Assembly (NCBI RefSeq): GCF_950097975.1
Contig: NZ_CATNHF010000004.1
Span: 1-60,453 of the forward strand
Length of the DNA: 60,453 nucleotides
From: Microbacterium sp. T2.11-28
GTDB taxonomy: Bacteria > Actinomycetota > Actinomycetes > Actinomycetales > Microbacteriaceae
Direction of reading: 5' to 3'
Shown: positions 6,951-15,895 of the stretch, piece after piece
Layout of the letters: each line of letters starts with the position of its first letter
Numbering within the stretch: position 1 is the stretch's first letter
Program-made: the position numbers and the translations under genes
Notes under the pieces: generated by a model
Told to the model about the DNA's origin: nothing
Database searches by the model: none
What the model saw: only the letters and a program-made list of their open reading frames with translations

Positions 6951-9650
6951 TTGAGCGAGGCGAGTAACGATCTGTCAGGTTGGCTATTCGAGGGCTGGAG
7001 TGAAGACTCTCCGATCGCCATCGTTGAGGGGTTCTCCGGCACAGGCAAGACGCGAGCAGCGATTCAGTACTTGCGAGGCTGGGGCGCCAAGAAGATCCTT
7101 CTGTCCCTCCCCGAGGACATGCTCTATGAGGACTTCCTGTTCACCATAGTTTCTGAGCTCGAGAACGCTGGCATACGCGAGGTTGCAGATGCGGCTGATT
7201 GGGAGCATGCGCTACTCTCACTCATCGGATCAGGTGAACTGCTGCTCGTGCTGGACGACTTCGAGAAAAGTCTCGATGCCGATGGGGTTGTGACATCAGT
7301 CGAACTGAGGTCACTGCTTACGAAGATCGCGGCGCTCCCCCAGGGACGGACGTGTGTCCTCAGCTCGCGATCGCCGGCGCCCGATTCCTGGACCGATAGG
7401 GCGGCATTCCGCACGGTTCGGCAACTCAGCCCGGATGAAGGGTCGCGAATTCTCCGCACGTTGCTCGACGAGCGCGACCTTATCGGTGAGGTGACGGACG
7501 GATTGGTCACCGAGGTGTCCACGTGGCTCGGCAACAACCCACGAGCCATGCGCGCGTTTGTTGCCTGCCTCATGGGGGAGCCGCTCGAGGAGATTATTGA
7601 GCGTGACCGGGAATCATGGGACCTAAGGAACACGCCGCGCTCGCGCCACCTCATCGCCGAACTCGAGAAGGAGTTCTGGTACAAGACCATAGGTCGGCTT
7701 GATGCCGAAGCGATTGCGTTGGCCGAAAACCTCTCCGTGTTTCGCCGCCCGTTCCGTGCTGATGCGATTGAGGCAGCCGGGCACACGAACTCGGCGTGGG
7801 AAAGCGCGCGCAACCGGCTTAGCAGAGGATTCCTACTTGACCGCTCGGGGGCATGGTATGAACTCAACCCCATCGTCCGGCAACTCTGCGGCGCATCACT
7901 CTCGATCAACACGAGGCGACTTACGGTGGCACATGCGAGGGCCGCTGATTACTTCGCACGTAGGCTCGACGCCAGGGCATACCGCGACGAGGCGAGATCT
8001 GGCGCAGCGTTTGTCGAGGCGAGATTTCACTACCTAGAGGGCGGGCACCCGGAGCGGGTGGACGAGATCGCAAAGCAGCATCGCGGGCTACTGCTCCGCG
8101 CGTACCGCGGACTTGATGTCAACCTCGCGGATCCGAAGAAGGCACGGGAGCGTATCCCCGTGCTCTTGGCCGCACTGGACCACGATGATGCGGGATATGG
8201 AAACCTACGCGCCGCGCTAGTTCGACTGCTTGAGGTTCGGGCGTCTGAAGGCGACGACATCATTGCTCTGCGTCATGCGCTGCTCGCCTCGCGTGAGCGG
8301 ACGCCTACTGCATTCTGGCGGGCCTACGTGCGTATCGCGTCGCGGCAGGAGACCGATCCATTCCTGGTGGCGCTCTCGCGGCGGGCTCTGGATAACTGCC
8401 TCGACAGGCCCGAGTCAGTCGTGGTGGCTATCGCCCACGTCTTGTTTCGACGTGGGAACACAGTTGAGGCTCACCGTGTTATCGACGACGCGCTGGGCCG
8501 ACTCGGTGGCGACGCACAGTTCTACTTAGTCCGTATGAAATCTTTCCTGTTCGATCGTTCGGGACGCTTCGATGAGGCGTTCGAGGTCAGTCTGGGTAGC
8601 CATCGCAACGGGGTCCGGAGCCGTGTCGGTGATCGCCTGGTCGAAGAGACAACGTTCCTTGCCTATCAACAAGGTTCAGCGAAGAGGCTCGCTGAGATCG
8701 CGGCGTACGCAGCGGCAGCGGAGCCCCCGCTGTCCCGTCGGTCGAGCACACTCGCCCTCATGTTGACTGAGATGCTTCGCGGTGACTTCGCTCGGGCCGA
8801 GGCAATCGGCACCCCCGATATCTCCGATCCGGCGGTCGCATCACAGGTCGCGTTCTGCAGGCTCACACTCGGCGACATCGACGGTGCCGTGTCGCTGGTT
8901 TCAGGTTTCGGTGCGCGCAACTCGGCGACATTCTGGCTCAACGGGCTGATTGCACTCTGCGCCGGTGACGCCGACTCCTACATGGACGCTATGGAGCGGT
9001 CGCGTGCCGACGGTGTCGGCGGCGAGGCGAGGTCTTGGGATGAGGTGCTCGCGGAGAAGTATTGGCTCTGGATCTGGGACAATATACCCGAGGATCTTCG
9101 CCCATATCCTGCCTACTACTTTCCGAGGCTGCCGGCGCAACTGCTCGGTACGGAGCGAGATCTCGTTCGCACCCACGCGAAGGGATCTGTAGCACAAGCG
9201 ATTGAGGACCTGAACCCATCGCTGCCGAGCAAGCTGCCAACCATCCCGCCGATCCCCCATGCACCCGCAGTTCGCGAGTCGCCAGAGGGGTCTCCGATCA
9301 TCTACGTTCAGGAAGGAAAGTTCGAGATGAGCTCTGATCAATACATCAACAACGGTCAGGTCGCGGCCATGGGACAGAAGGCCAAGGTGGAAGGAGATGT
9401 TACCCAAACGCTGGTCAACGCTCTATCCGTGTCAGACGCCCTACGTGCCCTTGCTGCGCACGCTCGAGCAGTAGGAGACAACCATGTCGCCACGACGCTC
9501 GACGCAACACTGGAGCTCGAGGAAGCATCGGACCGCGTGGGCGCTGGGAATCGGTTCCAGGCAGCCGCCAGGTGGGTTGGGGACAAGCTGGCCGATGGTT
9601 CGATGGCTGTCGCGGCGGGCGTGGTGCTTAGGGCTCTCGGGGCTGCGTAG
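6951..9650 (+). CDS. STAND-type NTPase, probable defence protein
   Basis: An 899-residue multidomain protein. Walker A is G27-FSGTGKT34 and Walker B is LLLVLDD (D102-D103), giving a STAND/NACHT-like P-loop module within the first ~250 residues, followed by a winged-helix-like stretch around 250-330 and a long helical, TPR-like region to about 740. Near 798-814 is the short motif YINNGQVAAMGQKAKV, then a helical C-terminus. Similar V-x-G-[DQ]-x-G repeats occur next to effector-associated domains in bacterial conflict proteins. No nuclease, TIR or protease domain is recognisable, so the effector may be the N-terminus, the tail or a recruited partner. TTG 6951 is preceded by GGGGAGG with tight spacing. 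Codon use and lower GC match the island. Function is inferred from architecture and neighbours. Confidence 0.75.
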   Translation: MSEASNDLSGWLFEGWSEDSPIAIVEGFSGTGKTRAAIQYLRGWGAKKILLSLPEDMLYEDFLFTIVSELENAGIREVADAADWEHALLSLIGSGELLLVLDDFEKSLDADGVVTSVELRSLLTKIAALPQGRTCVLSSRSPAPDSWTDRAAFRTVRQLSPDEGSRILRTLLDERDLIGEVTDGLVTEVSTWLGNNPRAMRAFVACLMGEPLEEIIERDRESWDLRNTPRSRHLIAELEKEFWYKTIGRLDAEAIALAENLSVFRRPFRADAIEAAGHTNSAWESARNRLSRGFLLDRSGAWYELNPIVRQLCGASLSINTRRLTVAHARAADYFARRLDARAYRDEARSGAAFVEARFHYLEGGHPERVDEIAKQHRGLLLRAYRGLDVNLADPKKARERIPVLLAALDHDDAGYGNLRAALVRLLEVRASEGDDIIALRHALLASRERTPTAFWRAYVRIASRQETDPFLVALSRRALDNCLDRPESVVVAIAHVLFRRGNTVEAHRVIDDALGRLGGDAQFYLVRMKSFLFDRSGRFDEAFEVSLGSHRNGVRSRVGDRLVEETTFLAYQQGSAKRLAEIAAYAAAAEPPLSRRSSTLALMLTEMLRGDFARAEAIGTPDISDPAVASQVAFCRLTLGDIDGAVSLVSGFGARNSATFWLNGLIALCAGDADSYMDAMERSRADGVGGEARSWDEVLAEKYWLWIWDNIPEDLRPYPAYYFPRLPAQLLGTERDLVRTHAKGSVAQAIEDLNPSLPSKLPTIPPIPHAPAVRESPEGSPIIYVQEGKFEMSSDQYINNGQVAAMGQKAKVEGDVTQTLVNALSVSDALRALAAHARAVGDNHVATTLDATLELEEASDRVGAGNRFQAAARWVGDKLADGSMAVAAGVVLRALGAA

Positions 9651-9821
9651 TCGACGATCGGTTCTCGATGACTCCGCCCCCAATGAGCCTCGCCGCGCGC
9701 GACCGATGGCGACTCGCACGCCGAGGTCTCCTCAGCGTGCACTGCACCAAAGGGGATTCACACGGCTGCGTATTCACGGTTGCGCAGGCACGCCCGGGAG
9801 AGGGTCGGCCCGCCGGTGCTC

Positions 9822-10373
9822 CTAGCTCCGCGCGACCAAGGCACGGATGACAGCAAGCTCCGCTGACGTGAAACCATCTTGATTCTCGAGCAATACGTCG
9901 GCCGGCGTGCGCCCCGATCGGTCCTGGGCGCTCCGATTCGCGCCACCCCGACAGAGGGCTTCGATTGCTGAGATGTTCCCGCGGTCGATCGCTTCGTGAA
10001 GCGGTGTGACGCCTTCGCCGTCTGCAGCGTCCGCATCGGCACCGGCGGCGAGAAGAAGCTCGATCGCCGTACAACCGGCCCCGGCCGCGTAATGCAGGGC
10101 AGTACGTCCGGCGCTGTCGCACCTCATCACGTCGGCGCCGGCCGAAAGGAGAAGTTGTGTCAGACCGGCCCTGGAAGCGTCGTAGAAGGGTTCCATCTCA
10201 TCCACTGACTCCATCAACGGGGTGACGTCGTCAGCGGTGTCGGATCCGTAACTGTCAACCGCGGCGCCGGCGTCCAGCAGCTCGCGGACGAGAGCGATGT
10301 CGTTGCCCCATACGGCGAACCCCAGTGTGCGCGGTGAGCTCGGCTGCGATGGCATGCTCTCAGCATCCATCAA
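9822..10373 (-). CDS. Ankyrin-repeat protein
   Basis: A 183-residue protein with about four ankyrin repeats. Diagnostic pieces are VRELLDAGAAVDSYG, GLTQLLLSAGADVMRCDSAG, RTALHYAAGAGCTAIELLLA, TPLHEAIDRGN and SGRTPADVLLE. Ankyrin repeats bind proteins; no catalytic domain is present. ATG at 10373 gives MMDAES; ATG about 18 nt further in (MPSQPSSP) is an alternative. It is the last intact gene before the tRNA fragment and is transcribed opposite to the STAND gene; the 171 nt between them hold no evident gene or terminator. Its partner is unknown. Confidence 0.85.
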   Translation of the reverse strand: MMDAESMPSQPSSPRTLGFAVWGNDIALVRELLDAGAAVDSYGSDTADDVTPLMESVDEMEPFYDASRAGLTQLLLSAGADVMRCDSAGRTALHYAAGAGCTAIELLLAAGADADAADGEGVTPLHEAIDRGNISAIEALCRGGANRSAQDRSGRTPADVLLENQDGFTSAELAVIRALVARS

Positions 10374-10418
10374 ACTGCGCTGATCCTGGGCGGCATCCGG
10401 TACGCACGCCGGAAGGGA

Positions 10419-10497
10419 TCACGACCGCGCCAACGCGGCGATCCTCTCGTGCGTCGCGCGAACGAACGCGGCATAGCCGCCGGGGTCCTGCCCCAGA
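10419..10497 (-). repeat. Duplicate of the 3' end of the glycosyltransferase gene
   Basis: About 80 bp here match 10863-10943, the end of the glycosyltransferase gene, with roughly ten differences; both encode GGYAAFVRATHERIA plus ALARS or GLARS on the minus strand. The copy stops where the tRNA-Arg fragment begins. It is a gene scrap, not an independent gene, and marks a rearrangement at the island border. Confidence 0.88.
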
Positions 10498-10540
10498 CTA
10501 CGGATCAGAAGGCTTAGGGGTTCGAGTCCCTTCGGGCGCA
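10496..10540 (+). other. 3' half of tRNA-Arg(ACG): probable attachment-site copy
   Basis: The sequence begins at GACTACGGATCAGA (anticodon loop with ACG at 10500-10502 and the 3' anticodon-stem strand), followed by a variable region, a T arm (AGGGG-TTCGAGT-CCCTT, 10516-10532), the acceptor 3' strand CGGGCGC (10533-10539) and discriminator A. The 5' half (acceptor, D arm) is missing, so it is not a tRNA gene. Integrases that target tRNA genes leave exactly such a 3' fragment at the distal element border. The orientation predicts the intact tRNA to the left, outside the window. Confidence 0.85.
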
Positions 10541-10643
10541 CACCGTGTTGAGACAGTGATCGTGACCCCGCGGATCCCGCGGGTTTCGTGGTTTCCGCGG
10601 TCGTGCGGGACAGTCGGCGAGACCGGTGTGGAATGATCACGCC

Positions 10644-10835
10644 ATGACCTCCGCATCCGCGAAGAAGCGACTGCCGTTCTGGACGCGTCTCCGTCACGCG
10701 ATCTTCGGCACGCCGATCACCCACGAGCAGATGCGTGCGATGACGTCGTCCGAGGTCGCCGCGCAGCGCGTCGACCCGGCCGCACGCGCCAGCCAGACGT
10801 CGCACACCAACTCGGGCTACCTGGGCGGGTTCTGA
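10644..10835 (+). CDS. Small hypothetical protein
   Basis: A 63-residue basic protein with no recognised domain. It contains SAKKRLPFWTRLRHAIFGTP, a possible amphipathic or membrane-associated helix, then a hydrophilic tail ending NSGYLGGF. ATG 10644 was chosen because the upstream GTG 10626 would add only six residues lacking a better ribosome site. It is the first gene right of the island border and probably belongs to the core chromosome. Confidence 0.55.
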   Translation: MTSASAKKRLPFWTRLRHAIFGTPITHEQMRAMTSSEVAAQRVDPAARASQTSHTNSGYLGGF

Positions 10836-10864
10836 CCCAGGCGCCGCCGCAGGACCGGCGGCCA

Positions 10865-11599
10865 TCACGATCGCGCCAGCCCCGCGATCCTCTCGTGCGT
10901 CGCGCGAACGAACGCGGCGTAGCCGCCGGGGGTCCTGCCCCAGAACCTACCGGACGTGATCACCTCGTTGTCGTCCGTCGCGACCACCCGCGCGCCCAGA
11001 GCGCGAGCGGCACGAACGAGCTCGACGTCCTCGTGCTGATCGAGATCGGCGAACCCCCCGGCCGCGAGGTAGGTATCGGCGCGGAGACCGAGGTTCGCGC
11101 CGTGGACGTTGCCGGCCGGGCGTCCGCGAGGGTGGGTCTCCACCCAGTGCGCGGCGTGCTCCGCGGTGAGGTCGGCGAAGTCCGGACGCACGGTACCGAG
11201 CACGACGTCCGCTCCCGCCGCGTGGAGCTCGAGCTGATGGCTGAGCCAATGATCCGGGACCGTCGAGTCTCCATCGGTCGTGCAGATCCAGATTCCGCTC
11301 GACGGCACGTCGCCGAGCGCGGCGAGGGCGTCGTTCACACCGACGCGCCGGGCGGTCCCCACGTTGCGAGCGTCAATGCGAAGCGTCTGCACCGCGAACG
11401 ATCGCGCGATCTGTTCCGATGCGTCGGTGCACGCATCGAGGACGACGACGGCGGAGATGCGGACGTGCGGGTGCGTCCGCCCGGTGTGCGCGAGCGCGGC
11501 GCTCAGAGCGTTGAGGCAGTCGCGCAAGAGTTCGGCCTCGTTGTGCACCGGGATCACGACGGCGACCGCGGCGATCTCGTCGGACGACCTGGCGCTCAC
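10865..11599 (-). CDS. Family 2 glycosyltransferase
   Basis: A 244-residue GT-A glycosyltransferase: VVIPVHNEAELL at the N-terminus binds the nucleotide sugar, VVVLDACTDAS and WICTTDGDSTVP supply the metal-binding acidic motifs, and HEDVELVRAARALGA is the typical acceptor-side region. No membrane helix is present. GTG 11599 overlaps the stop of the upstream PIG-L/methyltransferase gene by 4 nt, placing it last in a three-gene operon with an acyl-CoA dehydrogenase. The set suggests modification of a glycosylated or lipid-linked small molecule; the substrate cannot be deduced. Confidence 0.9.
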   Translation of the reverse strand: MSARSSDEIAAVAVVIPVHNEAELLRDCLNALSAALAHTGRTHPHVRISAVVVLDACTDASEQIARSFAVQTLRIDARNVGTARRVGVNDALAALGDVPSSGIWICTTDGDSTVPDHWLSHQLELHAAGADVVLGTVRPDFADLTAEHAAHWVETHPRGRPAGNVHGANLGLRADTYLAAGGFADLDQHEDVELVRAARALGARVVATDDNEVITSGRFWGRTPGGYAAFVRATHERIAGLARS

Positions 11600-12950
11600 G
11601 CGATCAGGCCCGTCTCGGCTGCGACCGACCGCGCGTGGTCGAGCCCGAAGACCTCGAGCACGAAGTCCTCCTCTTCGTGCAGGGCGATACGGACGAGGCG
11701 ATCCGAGGAGCGGAGTGCCGCGTGGACGTCGTCGCCGGTCTGCGGATACTCGGCGACCGGATGCCGCCAGTGGCAGGCGACCAGATGCCCGTCAGGCGAC
11801 ATCGCACCGTGTATCCGCTCTATCGCGTCGGCCAGGTCGGCGGCACTCCAGTAGTAGCCGACCTCGGAGAGCACGATGAGATCGAACGTGCCGGCGGGCC
11901 ACTGGCCGGGCAGCGCGAGGCGCTCGAAACTCACGCCCGTCCTGCCGCCGACACGATCCTGCGCGATCGCGAGCGGCGCGGCTGCGATGTCGACGGCGTG
12001 GACGGCATCGCAGCGTTCTGCCAGCAGCTCGGTCAGCACTCCCGTGGAGCAGCCGAGCTCGAGCGCAGAGGCGTATCGGGCGCGGGGCAGGCTCGCCAGG
12101 GTGACAGCGCGCTTCCTCTGTTCGTACCACCGCGACTCGAACCCCCAGGGGTCGTCTCCGTTCCGCCCGTAGAAATCGTCGAAGAAGCCCTCGCCAAGGG
12201 TCTCGGGCTCCTCGGCGGGTCGCACGAAGATCTCGAAATCCCGATCGAAGTGCGCCTGCATCCCGTCATGGAGCATCACCTCGTCACCCGGAGCCGGTGA
12301 GAGCGCCTCGATCTGGCTGCGGTGATGCCCCATGGCGGCGCGCTTGGCGCCGGCGGTCGCAGCGTCGAGCCGAACGATCTCGAGATCGTCCCACGGCACG
12401 TCTTCGGGCGAGCCCCAATGCCACAGCCAGATCGGGTACCCGCGCCAGGGGATCCCGATCTCCCCGCACACCTCGGCAGCCACCTCGCCGACAACGCGGT
12501 GGTCCCGGTGGCCGTCCCCTGCCACGGCGACACGACGAGGCGGGAGCCGGTGTCCGCCAGCAGCGCGCGAACCGCGGCCGCGATGTCGTCCCGGTGATCA
12601 TCGGTGCCGCCGTCCGGGATGCCGAGGAAACGAACCTCGATCGACGGATGCAGGTGTGCGATGGCCGCGGTCGCCTCCCGGCGCCGCAGCGCGGCCAACT
12701 CGGCGGGCGAGTGCGACGGCGAGTCGGGATGCGACCCCTCTCCGTCGGTCGTGATGAGCACTGTCACGCGCGCTCCACGACGAGCGGTGGTCGCCATCAG
12801 CCCCGCCGCGCCGAGGGTCTCGTCGTCGGGGTGCGCCGCGATCACGACCAGGTGATCGGCGTTTTCGCGGAGGGTCGGCAGTGCCCGCGCTGCGAACGCC
12901 TCCTCCCACACGCTCTCGGCCGTTCCCGGGTCACGGTGACTGAAGCTCAC
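11596..12950 (-). pseudogene. Frameshifted bifunctional PIG-L deacetylase / class I SAM methyltransferase
   Basis: From GTG 12950 the frame encodes a PIG-L (LmbE-like) deacetylase: HLVVIAAHPDDETLGAAGLM with the zinc-binding AHPDDE motif, continuing to RLVVSPWQG. The family then needs DGHRDHRVVGEVAAEV, which is present one frame over, so one base is missing in a G run near 12520. The shifted frame continues through PWRGYPIWLWHWGSPEDVPW into a methyltransferase (ALELGCSTGVLTELLAER, then FDLIVLSEVGYYW) and stops at 11596. Total length fits one missing base in an otherwise intact ~451-codon gene. It overlaps both neighbours by 4 nt. This could be a real mutation or an assembly indel. Confidence 0.85.
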
Positions 12951-14082
12951 CACGCGCCCCGCCCCTCGCTGATGTCGGCGCCGATCCGCGCCACGTCCCG
13001 CTCGCCGTGATGTTGACGCAGATAGAGTCCGAGGTCCGCGACCCGCCGCGCATGCGCCTCGTCGGCGACCAGAGGAAGCGGGCCGAGCGCGCGCCCAGCC
13101 TCGGCGAGCGTAAGTTCGACGGCGTCGGCGACGACGGCCCGGACGCGACCCGCGAGCGTGCCCGGGAAGGCCGGGCCCTGGGATGCCGCGCCTGGGGATG
13201 CGGCGTCGAGCCCGTCGAACTCGCGAGCGGCGGATCGCAGCGCCAGACGCGCGGCCCAGAGAGCCGTGTCGACCCGTCCGAGGTGCAGCCGCGACAGCTG
13301 ATCGGCGCCGTCGCGCTTCGCTCGCTCCCGCAGGGCGTCGCGAAGCGGCAGGGCCGCGCCCCACCAGCACGCGGCCACCCCGATGCCGCCCGCCGCGAAA
13401 CCAGGTCTGCGGAGATACCATCCTGGTTCGCCGACGGGAACCGCCGGAACCGACGTGAAGTCGACCGGCGCGCTGACCACCTGGCTCAGCCCTCGGGCGA
13501 ACCACGGCCCCGTTCGAGGCCGGCACCAGGGTCTTGCAGTGCGACGGCGAAGAGACGACGCTCCTCACCCACCCACGCCGTCACGAGCGCGTGGCTCAGA
13601 TGCTGCGCCAGCGAACACCACGGCTTGGTCCCGTTCAGGCGCCACCCGCTGCCACTGGCCTGCGCTTCGAGACGCATCCCTGCGCCCTCGGCGGCGAACA
13701 CGCCCCACGACGAATCAGGACCGGCAGCGATCGACGGCAGGTCGGCGAGCGAACCGGCGCGTCCGGCTTGTCCCAAGATGGTGAGGGCGTCGAGATGCGG
13801 CTCGAGGATGCGGGCGGCAGCGACATCCCTCGCGGCGACCGCCGCCAGAAGAGACCATTCGTCCGCGAATGACTGCTCTGCGCTGAATGGCTGCTCTGAG
13901 CTGAATGACTGCTCTGCACTCCGGGCAGCGCCGACGGCGACCGCCCACGAGAGCGTGGCGCCGACATCGGTGCCGAATCCGGCGACGGCATCGGCGTCGT
14001 CGAGCGCCGTCCTGAGCCCTTGGTCGAGCGGTCCGTCACCCAGGAGCTGTGTTGCCGACGAGCTTCTCTGAATGGGATCCAC
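12947..14082 (-). pseudogene. Frameshifted acyl-CoA dehydrogenase-like protein
   Basis: From GTG 14082 the frame has acyl-CoA dehydrogenase features (LDALTILGQAG, GWRLNGTKPWCSLAQHLSHA, RLFAVALQDPGAGLERG). It then leaves frame, and the expected PWFARGLSQVVSAPVDFTSV continues one frame over, through GWYLRRPGFAAGGIGVAACW, to TGA at 12947. One base is missing in a G run near 13515; adding it gives 379 codons. The family are FAD-dependent dehydrogenases, here divergent and of unknown substrate. The N-terminal part has three near-identical hexapeptides (SAEQSF/SSEQPF/SAEQSF) from an 18-bp tandem repeat. It is first in the operon with the PIG-L/methyltransferase and glycosyltransferase genes. Confidence 0.8.
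13868..13921 (-). repeat. 18-bp tandem repeat, three copies, inside the acyl-CoA dehydrogenase gene
   Basis: Three consecutive 18-mers of the form AATGACTGCTCTGCGCTG differ at only a few positions and are in phase with the codons, giving [SA][AS]EQ[SP]F repeats. Copy number is likely to vary between strains by slippage. Confidence 0.85.
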
Positions 14083-14166
14083 ATGCCGAGTCTCACCATG
14101 TCTCGAGCGGTTGGGCAGAGCCTTGCCACCGGGGTGTTGTTTCGATAACGGGAGTCGAGCACGCCC

Positions 14167-14676
14167 TCACGAGGTGCGTGACAGGTCGCGGGCGATCGCG
14201 TGCGCAAGGCCATCGAACTGGTGTCCACCGGAGTCGTAAGCGTGCACGGCGGCGCGGGGGAGTCGTGCGGCGTGGAGCGCGAGATGGGCGAACTCCACGA
14301 CCTCGTCATCGCGACAGTGGTGGAGCGAGACGTCCTGACGGGGTACGGGCCCGGTGAAGGCGTAGTCTGCGACGTCCCAGCCCTGCGGGCTCCAGTCCGG
14401 CATGGCGAGCAGAACGACGCGGCGGGGCGTCTCCCGCTCTCTCTCGGCAAGGACGCGCAGCAGGATCGAGGCTCCGAACGAGTGGGCGGCGACGACGTCG
14501 TCGGCGCTGACGGCGTCCAACGCGGTTCGCACGAGGGATGCCTGATGGTCGAAGGACATGTCGTCCTCGGGGAACCGCGGATACGTGAGCGCTTGGCCGA
14601 GTTCGGCCGCGATCGCGTCGGCCAGCACGCGGTCCTCCGCATACCCGCCGGCGCCGTGCAGGAAGAGCAGCGCCAT
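14167..14676 (-). CDS. Small alpha/beta hydrolase (RBBP9/YdeN-like)
   Basis: A 169-residue hydrolase starting MALLFLHGAGGYAED, the strand-1 and oxyanion region of an alpha/beta hydrolase. The nucleophile elbow is AAHSFGAS (Ser in H-S-F-G), and the C-terminal His lies in SGGHQFDG. Length and elbow type suit the RBBP9/YdeN group of small serine hydrolases; the substrate is unknown. I prefer ATG 14676; GTG 14706 would add MSFLDRRVEL, which overlaps the end of the upstream lipoprotein gene. Cytoplasmic, no signal peptide. Confidence 0.75.
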   Translation of the reverse strand: MALLFLHGAGGYAEDRVLADAIAAELGQALTYPRFPEDDMSFDHQASLVRTALDAVSADDVVAAHSFGASILLRVLAERERETPRRVVLLAMPDWSPQGWDVADYAFTGPVPRQDVSLHHCRDDEVVEFAHLALHAARLPRAAVHAYDSGGHQFDGLAHAIARDLSRTS

Positions 14677-14692
14677 CAGTTCGACCCGCCGG

Positions 14693-15529
14693 TCAAGGAA
14701 GGACACCTCGGACGACGGATATCCACTTCGACACCCACGAGACCTTCCCTGAGAGCCACGTGATTTCCTCGGCGGCGAAGCCGGCCGTCTGCAGGCCGCG
14801 CGAGAGTGTCGGCCACCGCGTCGTGCCGAGTTCTCGCTCCGCCGCCTCCCACGCGGTGATGCATGGCGACGCTGCGGCTGCCACCGCGAACGTGCCGAAG
14901 AACTGGTCCGACCCGTCCGTCAGGTCCTGAACGGCTTTCGCGGTGTAGCCGCCGGCGAAAGCGCAGGTGGCCACGGCCTTGCGAGCCTTGCTTCCCGACG
15001 CGAACAGGTCGACGGCGGCGACCTGAGTCAGGTTTTGAAGGCGCGAGACAATCGTCTCCTGCACGAGCCAGGCCGACGTCAGGAGGGGATCGACATGCCA
15101 CTCGATGCTCGCGACGCCGCGAGCGCTGGGGCTGGCGAGGACCATGACGTCCCCGGGTACGGCGAAGGGCCCAGCATCCAGCTGCTGAGCCGTCACCTCA
15201 TCTCGGAAGATCCCGCCCGTGAGGTCTGACGAGCTCAGGTCCGCGGTGGCTTGGGCGTCGTCTGAGTAGAACGCGAAGACGACACCCGACTTGTTCTCCA
15301 GGGTGGCCGCGGAGAGGTCCGAGTTGCCACAGACGATCGTGTCGTCGTGGTACTGCTCTTCATCGGGGATGTCCGTGGTGAGGTCCAGCCGGTCTGGGTA
15401 TGCCTCGGTACAGCCCGCTTCGGGTTCCGGTGCCTCCCCTGGCGCATCATCTTCATCGGCTTCCGCACAACCCACGAGTGCGAAAGCGAGAACACAGACC
15501 ACAAGCGCAGACACCGTGCGGGTGTTCAT
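14693..15529 (-). CDS. Putative lipoprotein, unknown function
   Basis: A 278-residue secreted lipoprotein. The N-terminus MNTRTVSALVVCVLAFALVG then CAEADEDD is a clear signal peptide with lipobox (LVGC). The mature part has an acidic linker and two or more cysteines, but no domain that I recognise. ATG 15529 has GGGAGGTGG upstream and creates the signal peptide; the frame is open further upstream without coding character. It sits just upstream of the small hydrolase gene in the same direction. Confidence 0.75.
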   Translation of the reverse strand: MNTRTVSALVVCVLAFALVGCAEADEDDAPGEAPEPEAGCTEAYPDRLDLTTDIPDEEQYHDDTIVCGNSDLSAATLENKSGVVFAFYSDDAQATADLSSSDLTGGIFRDEVTAQQLDAGPFAVPGDVMVLASPSARGVASIEWHVDPLLTSAWLVQETIVSRLQNLTQVAAVDLFASGSKARKAVATCAFAGGYTAKAVQDLTDGSDQFFGTFAVAAAASPCITAWEAAERELGTTRWPTLSRGLQTAGFAAEEITWLSGKVSWVSKWISVVRGVLP

Positions 15530-15895
15530 ATCCACCTCCCCATCGAGCAGACGGCTGCATTCTGACATCAGCCGGCTCGGCGCAACAGGGGGAGAGCCCA
15601 CCACCAGAGAAGTGCCCGCGCGCCAAGACCAGCGCGTGACCGAGATGCGCGCCGAGTGTGTCGCGGCGCGCCGGTCTGAGCGCACCATCCCGGCACAACA
15701 CGGTCGCCCGGAGGATCGGCGCAAGTCATCGTTCCGCGCTCGAATCACGCTGCTTGAGACGGGCGCACGCGGGCGCGTGGTGCGTCCAGGCGCGGCTGTC
15801 TACTCACGACACGTCCGGCGCCCGGCCAGGGCGCGAGGATCGATGCATGTCGGACAGCCGGTGTCCGCATCGGTAGGCGACCTCCGCGCCCCGGC
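15530..15895. other. Intergenic stretch with no recognised gene
   Basis: The 366 nt between the lipoprotein start and the sigma factor stop contain several GC-rich frames but none with a credible start, family motif or codon pattern. The part nearest 15529 must hold the lipoprotein promoter; no clear -35/-10 pair is seen. Nothing else is supported. Confidence 0.5.

Noticed and set aside
10496..10540. Functional tRNA gene
   Set aside because: Only the anticodon loop to the acceptor 3' strand is present; the 5' half is absent.
12276..13568. Single 430-codon minus-strand gene across the PIG-L region
   Set aside because: Its first ~200 codons are Arg-rich out-of-frame translation of the acyl-CoA dehydrogenase; only the middle is the real PIG-L frame.
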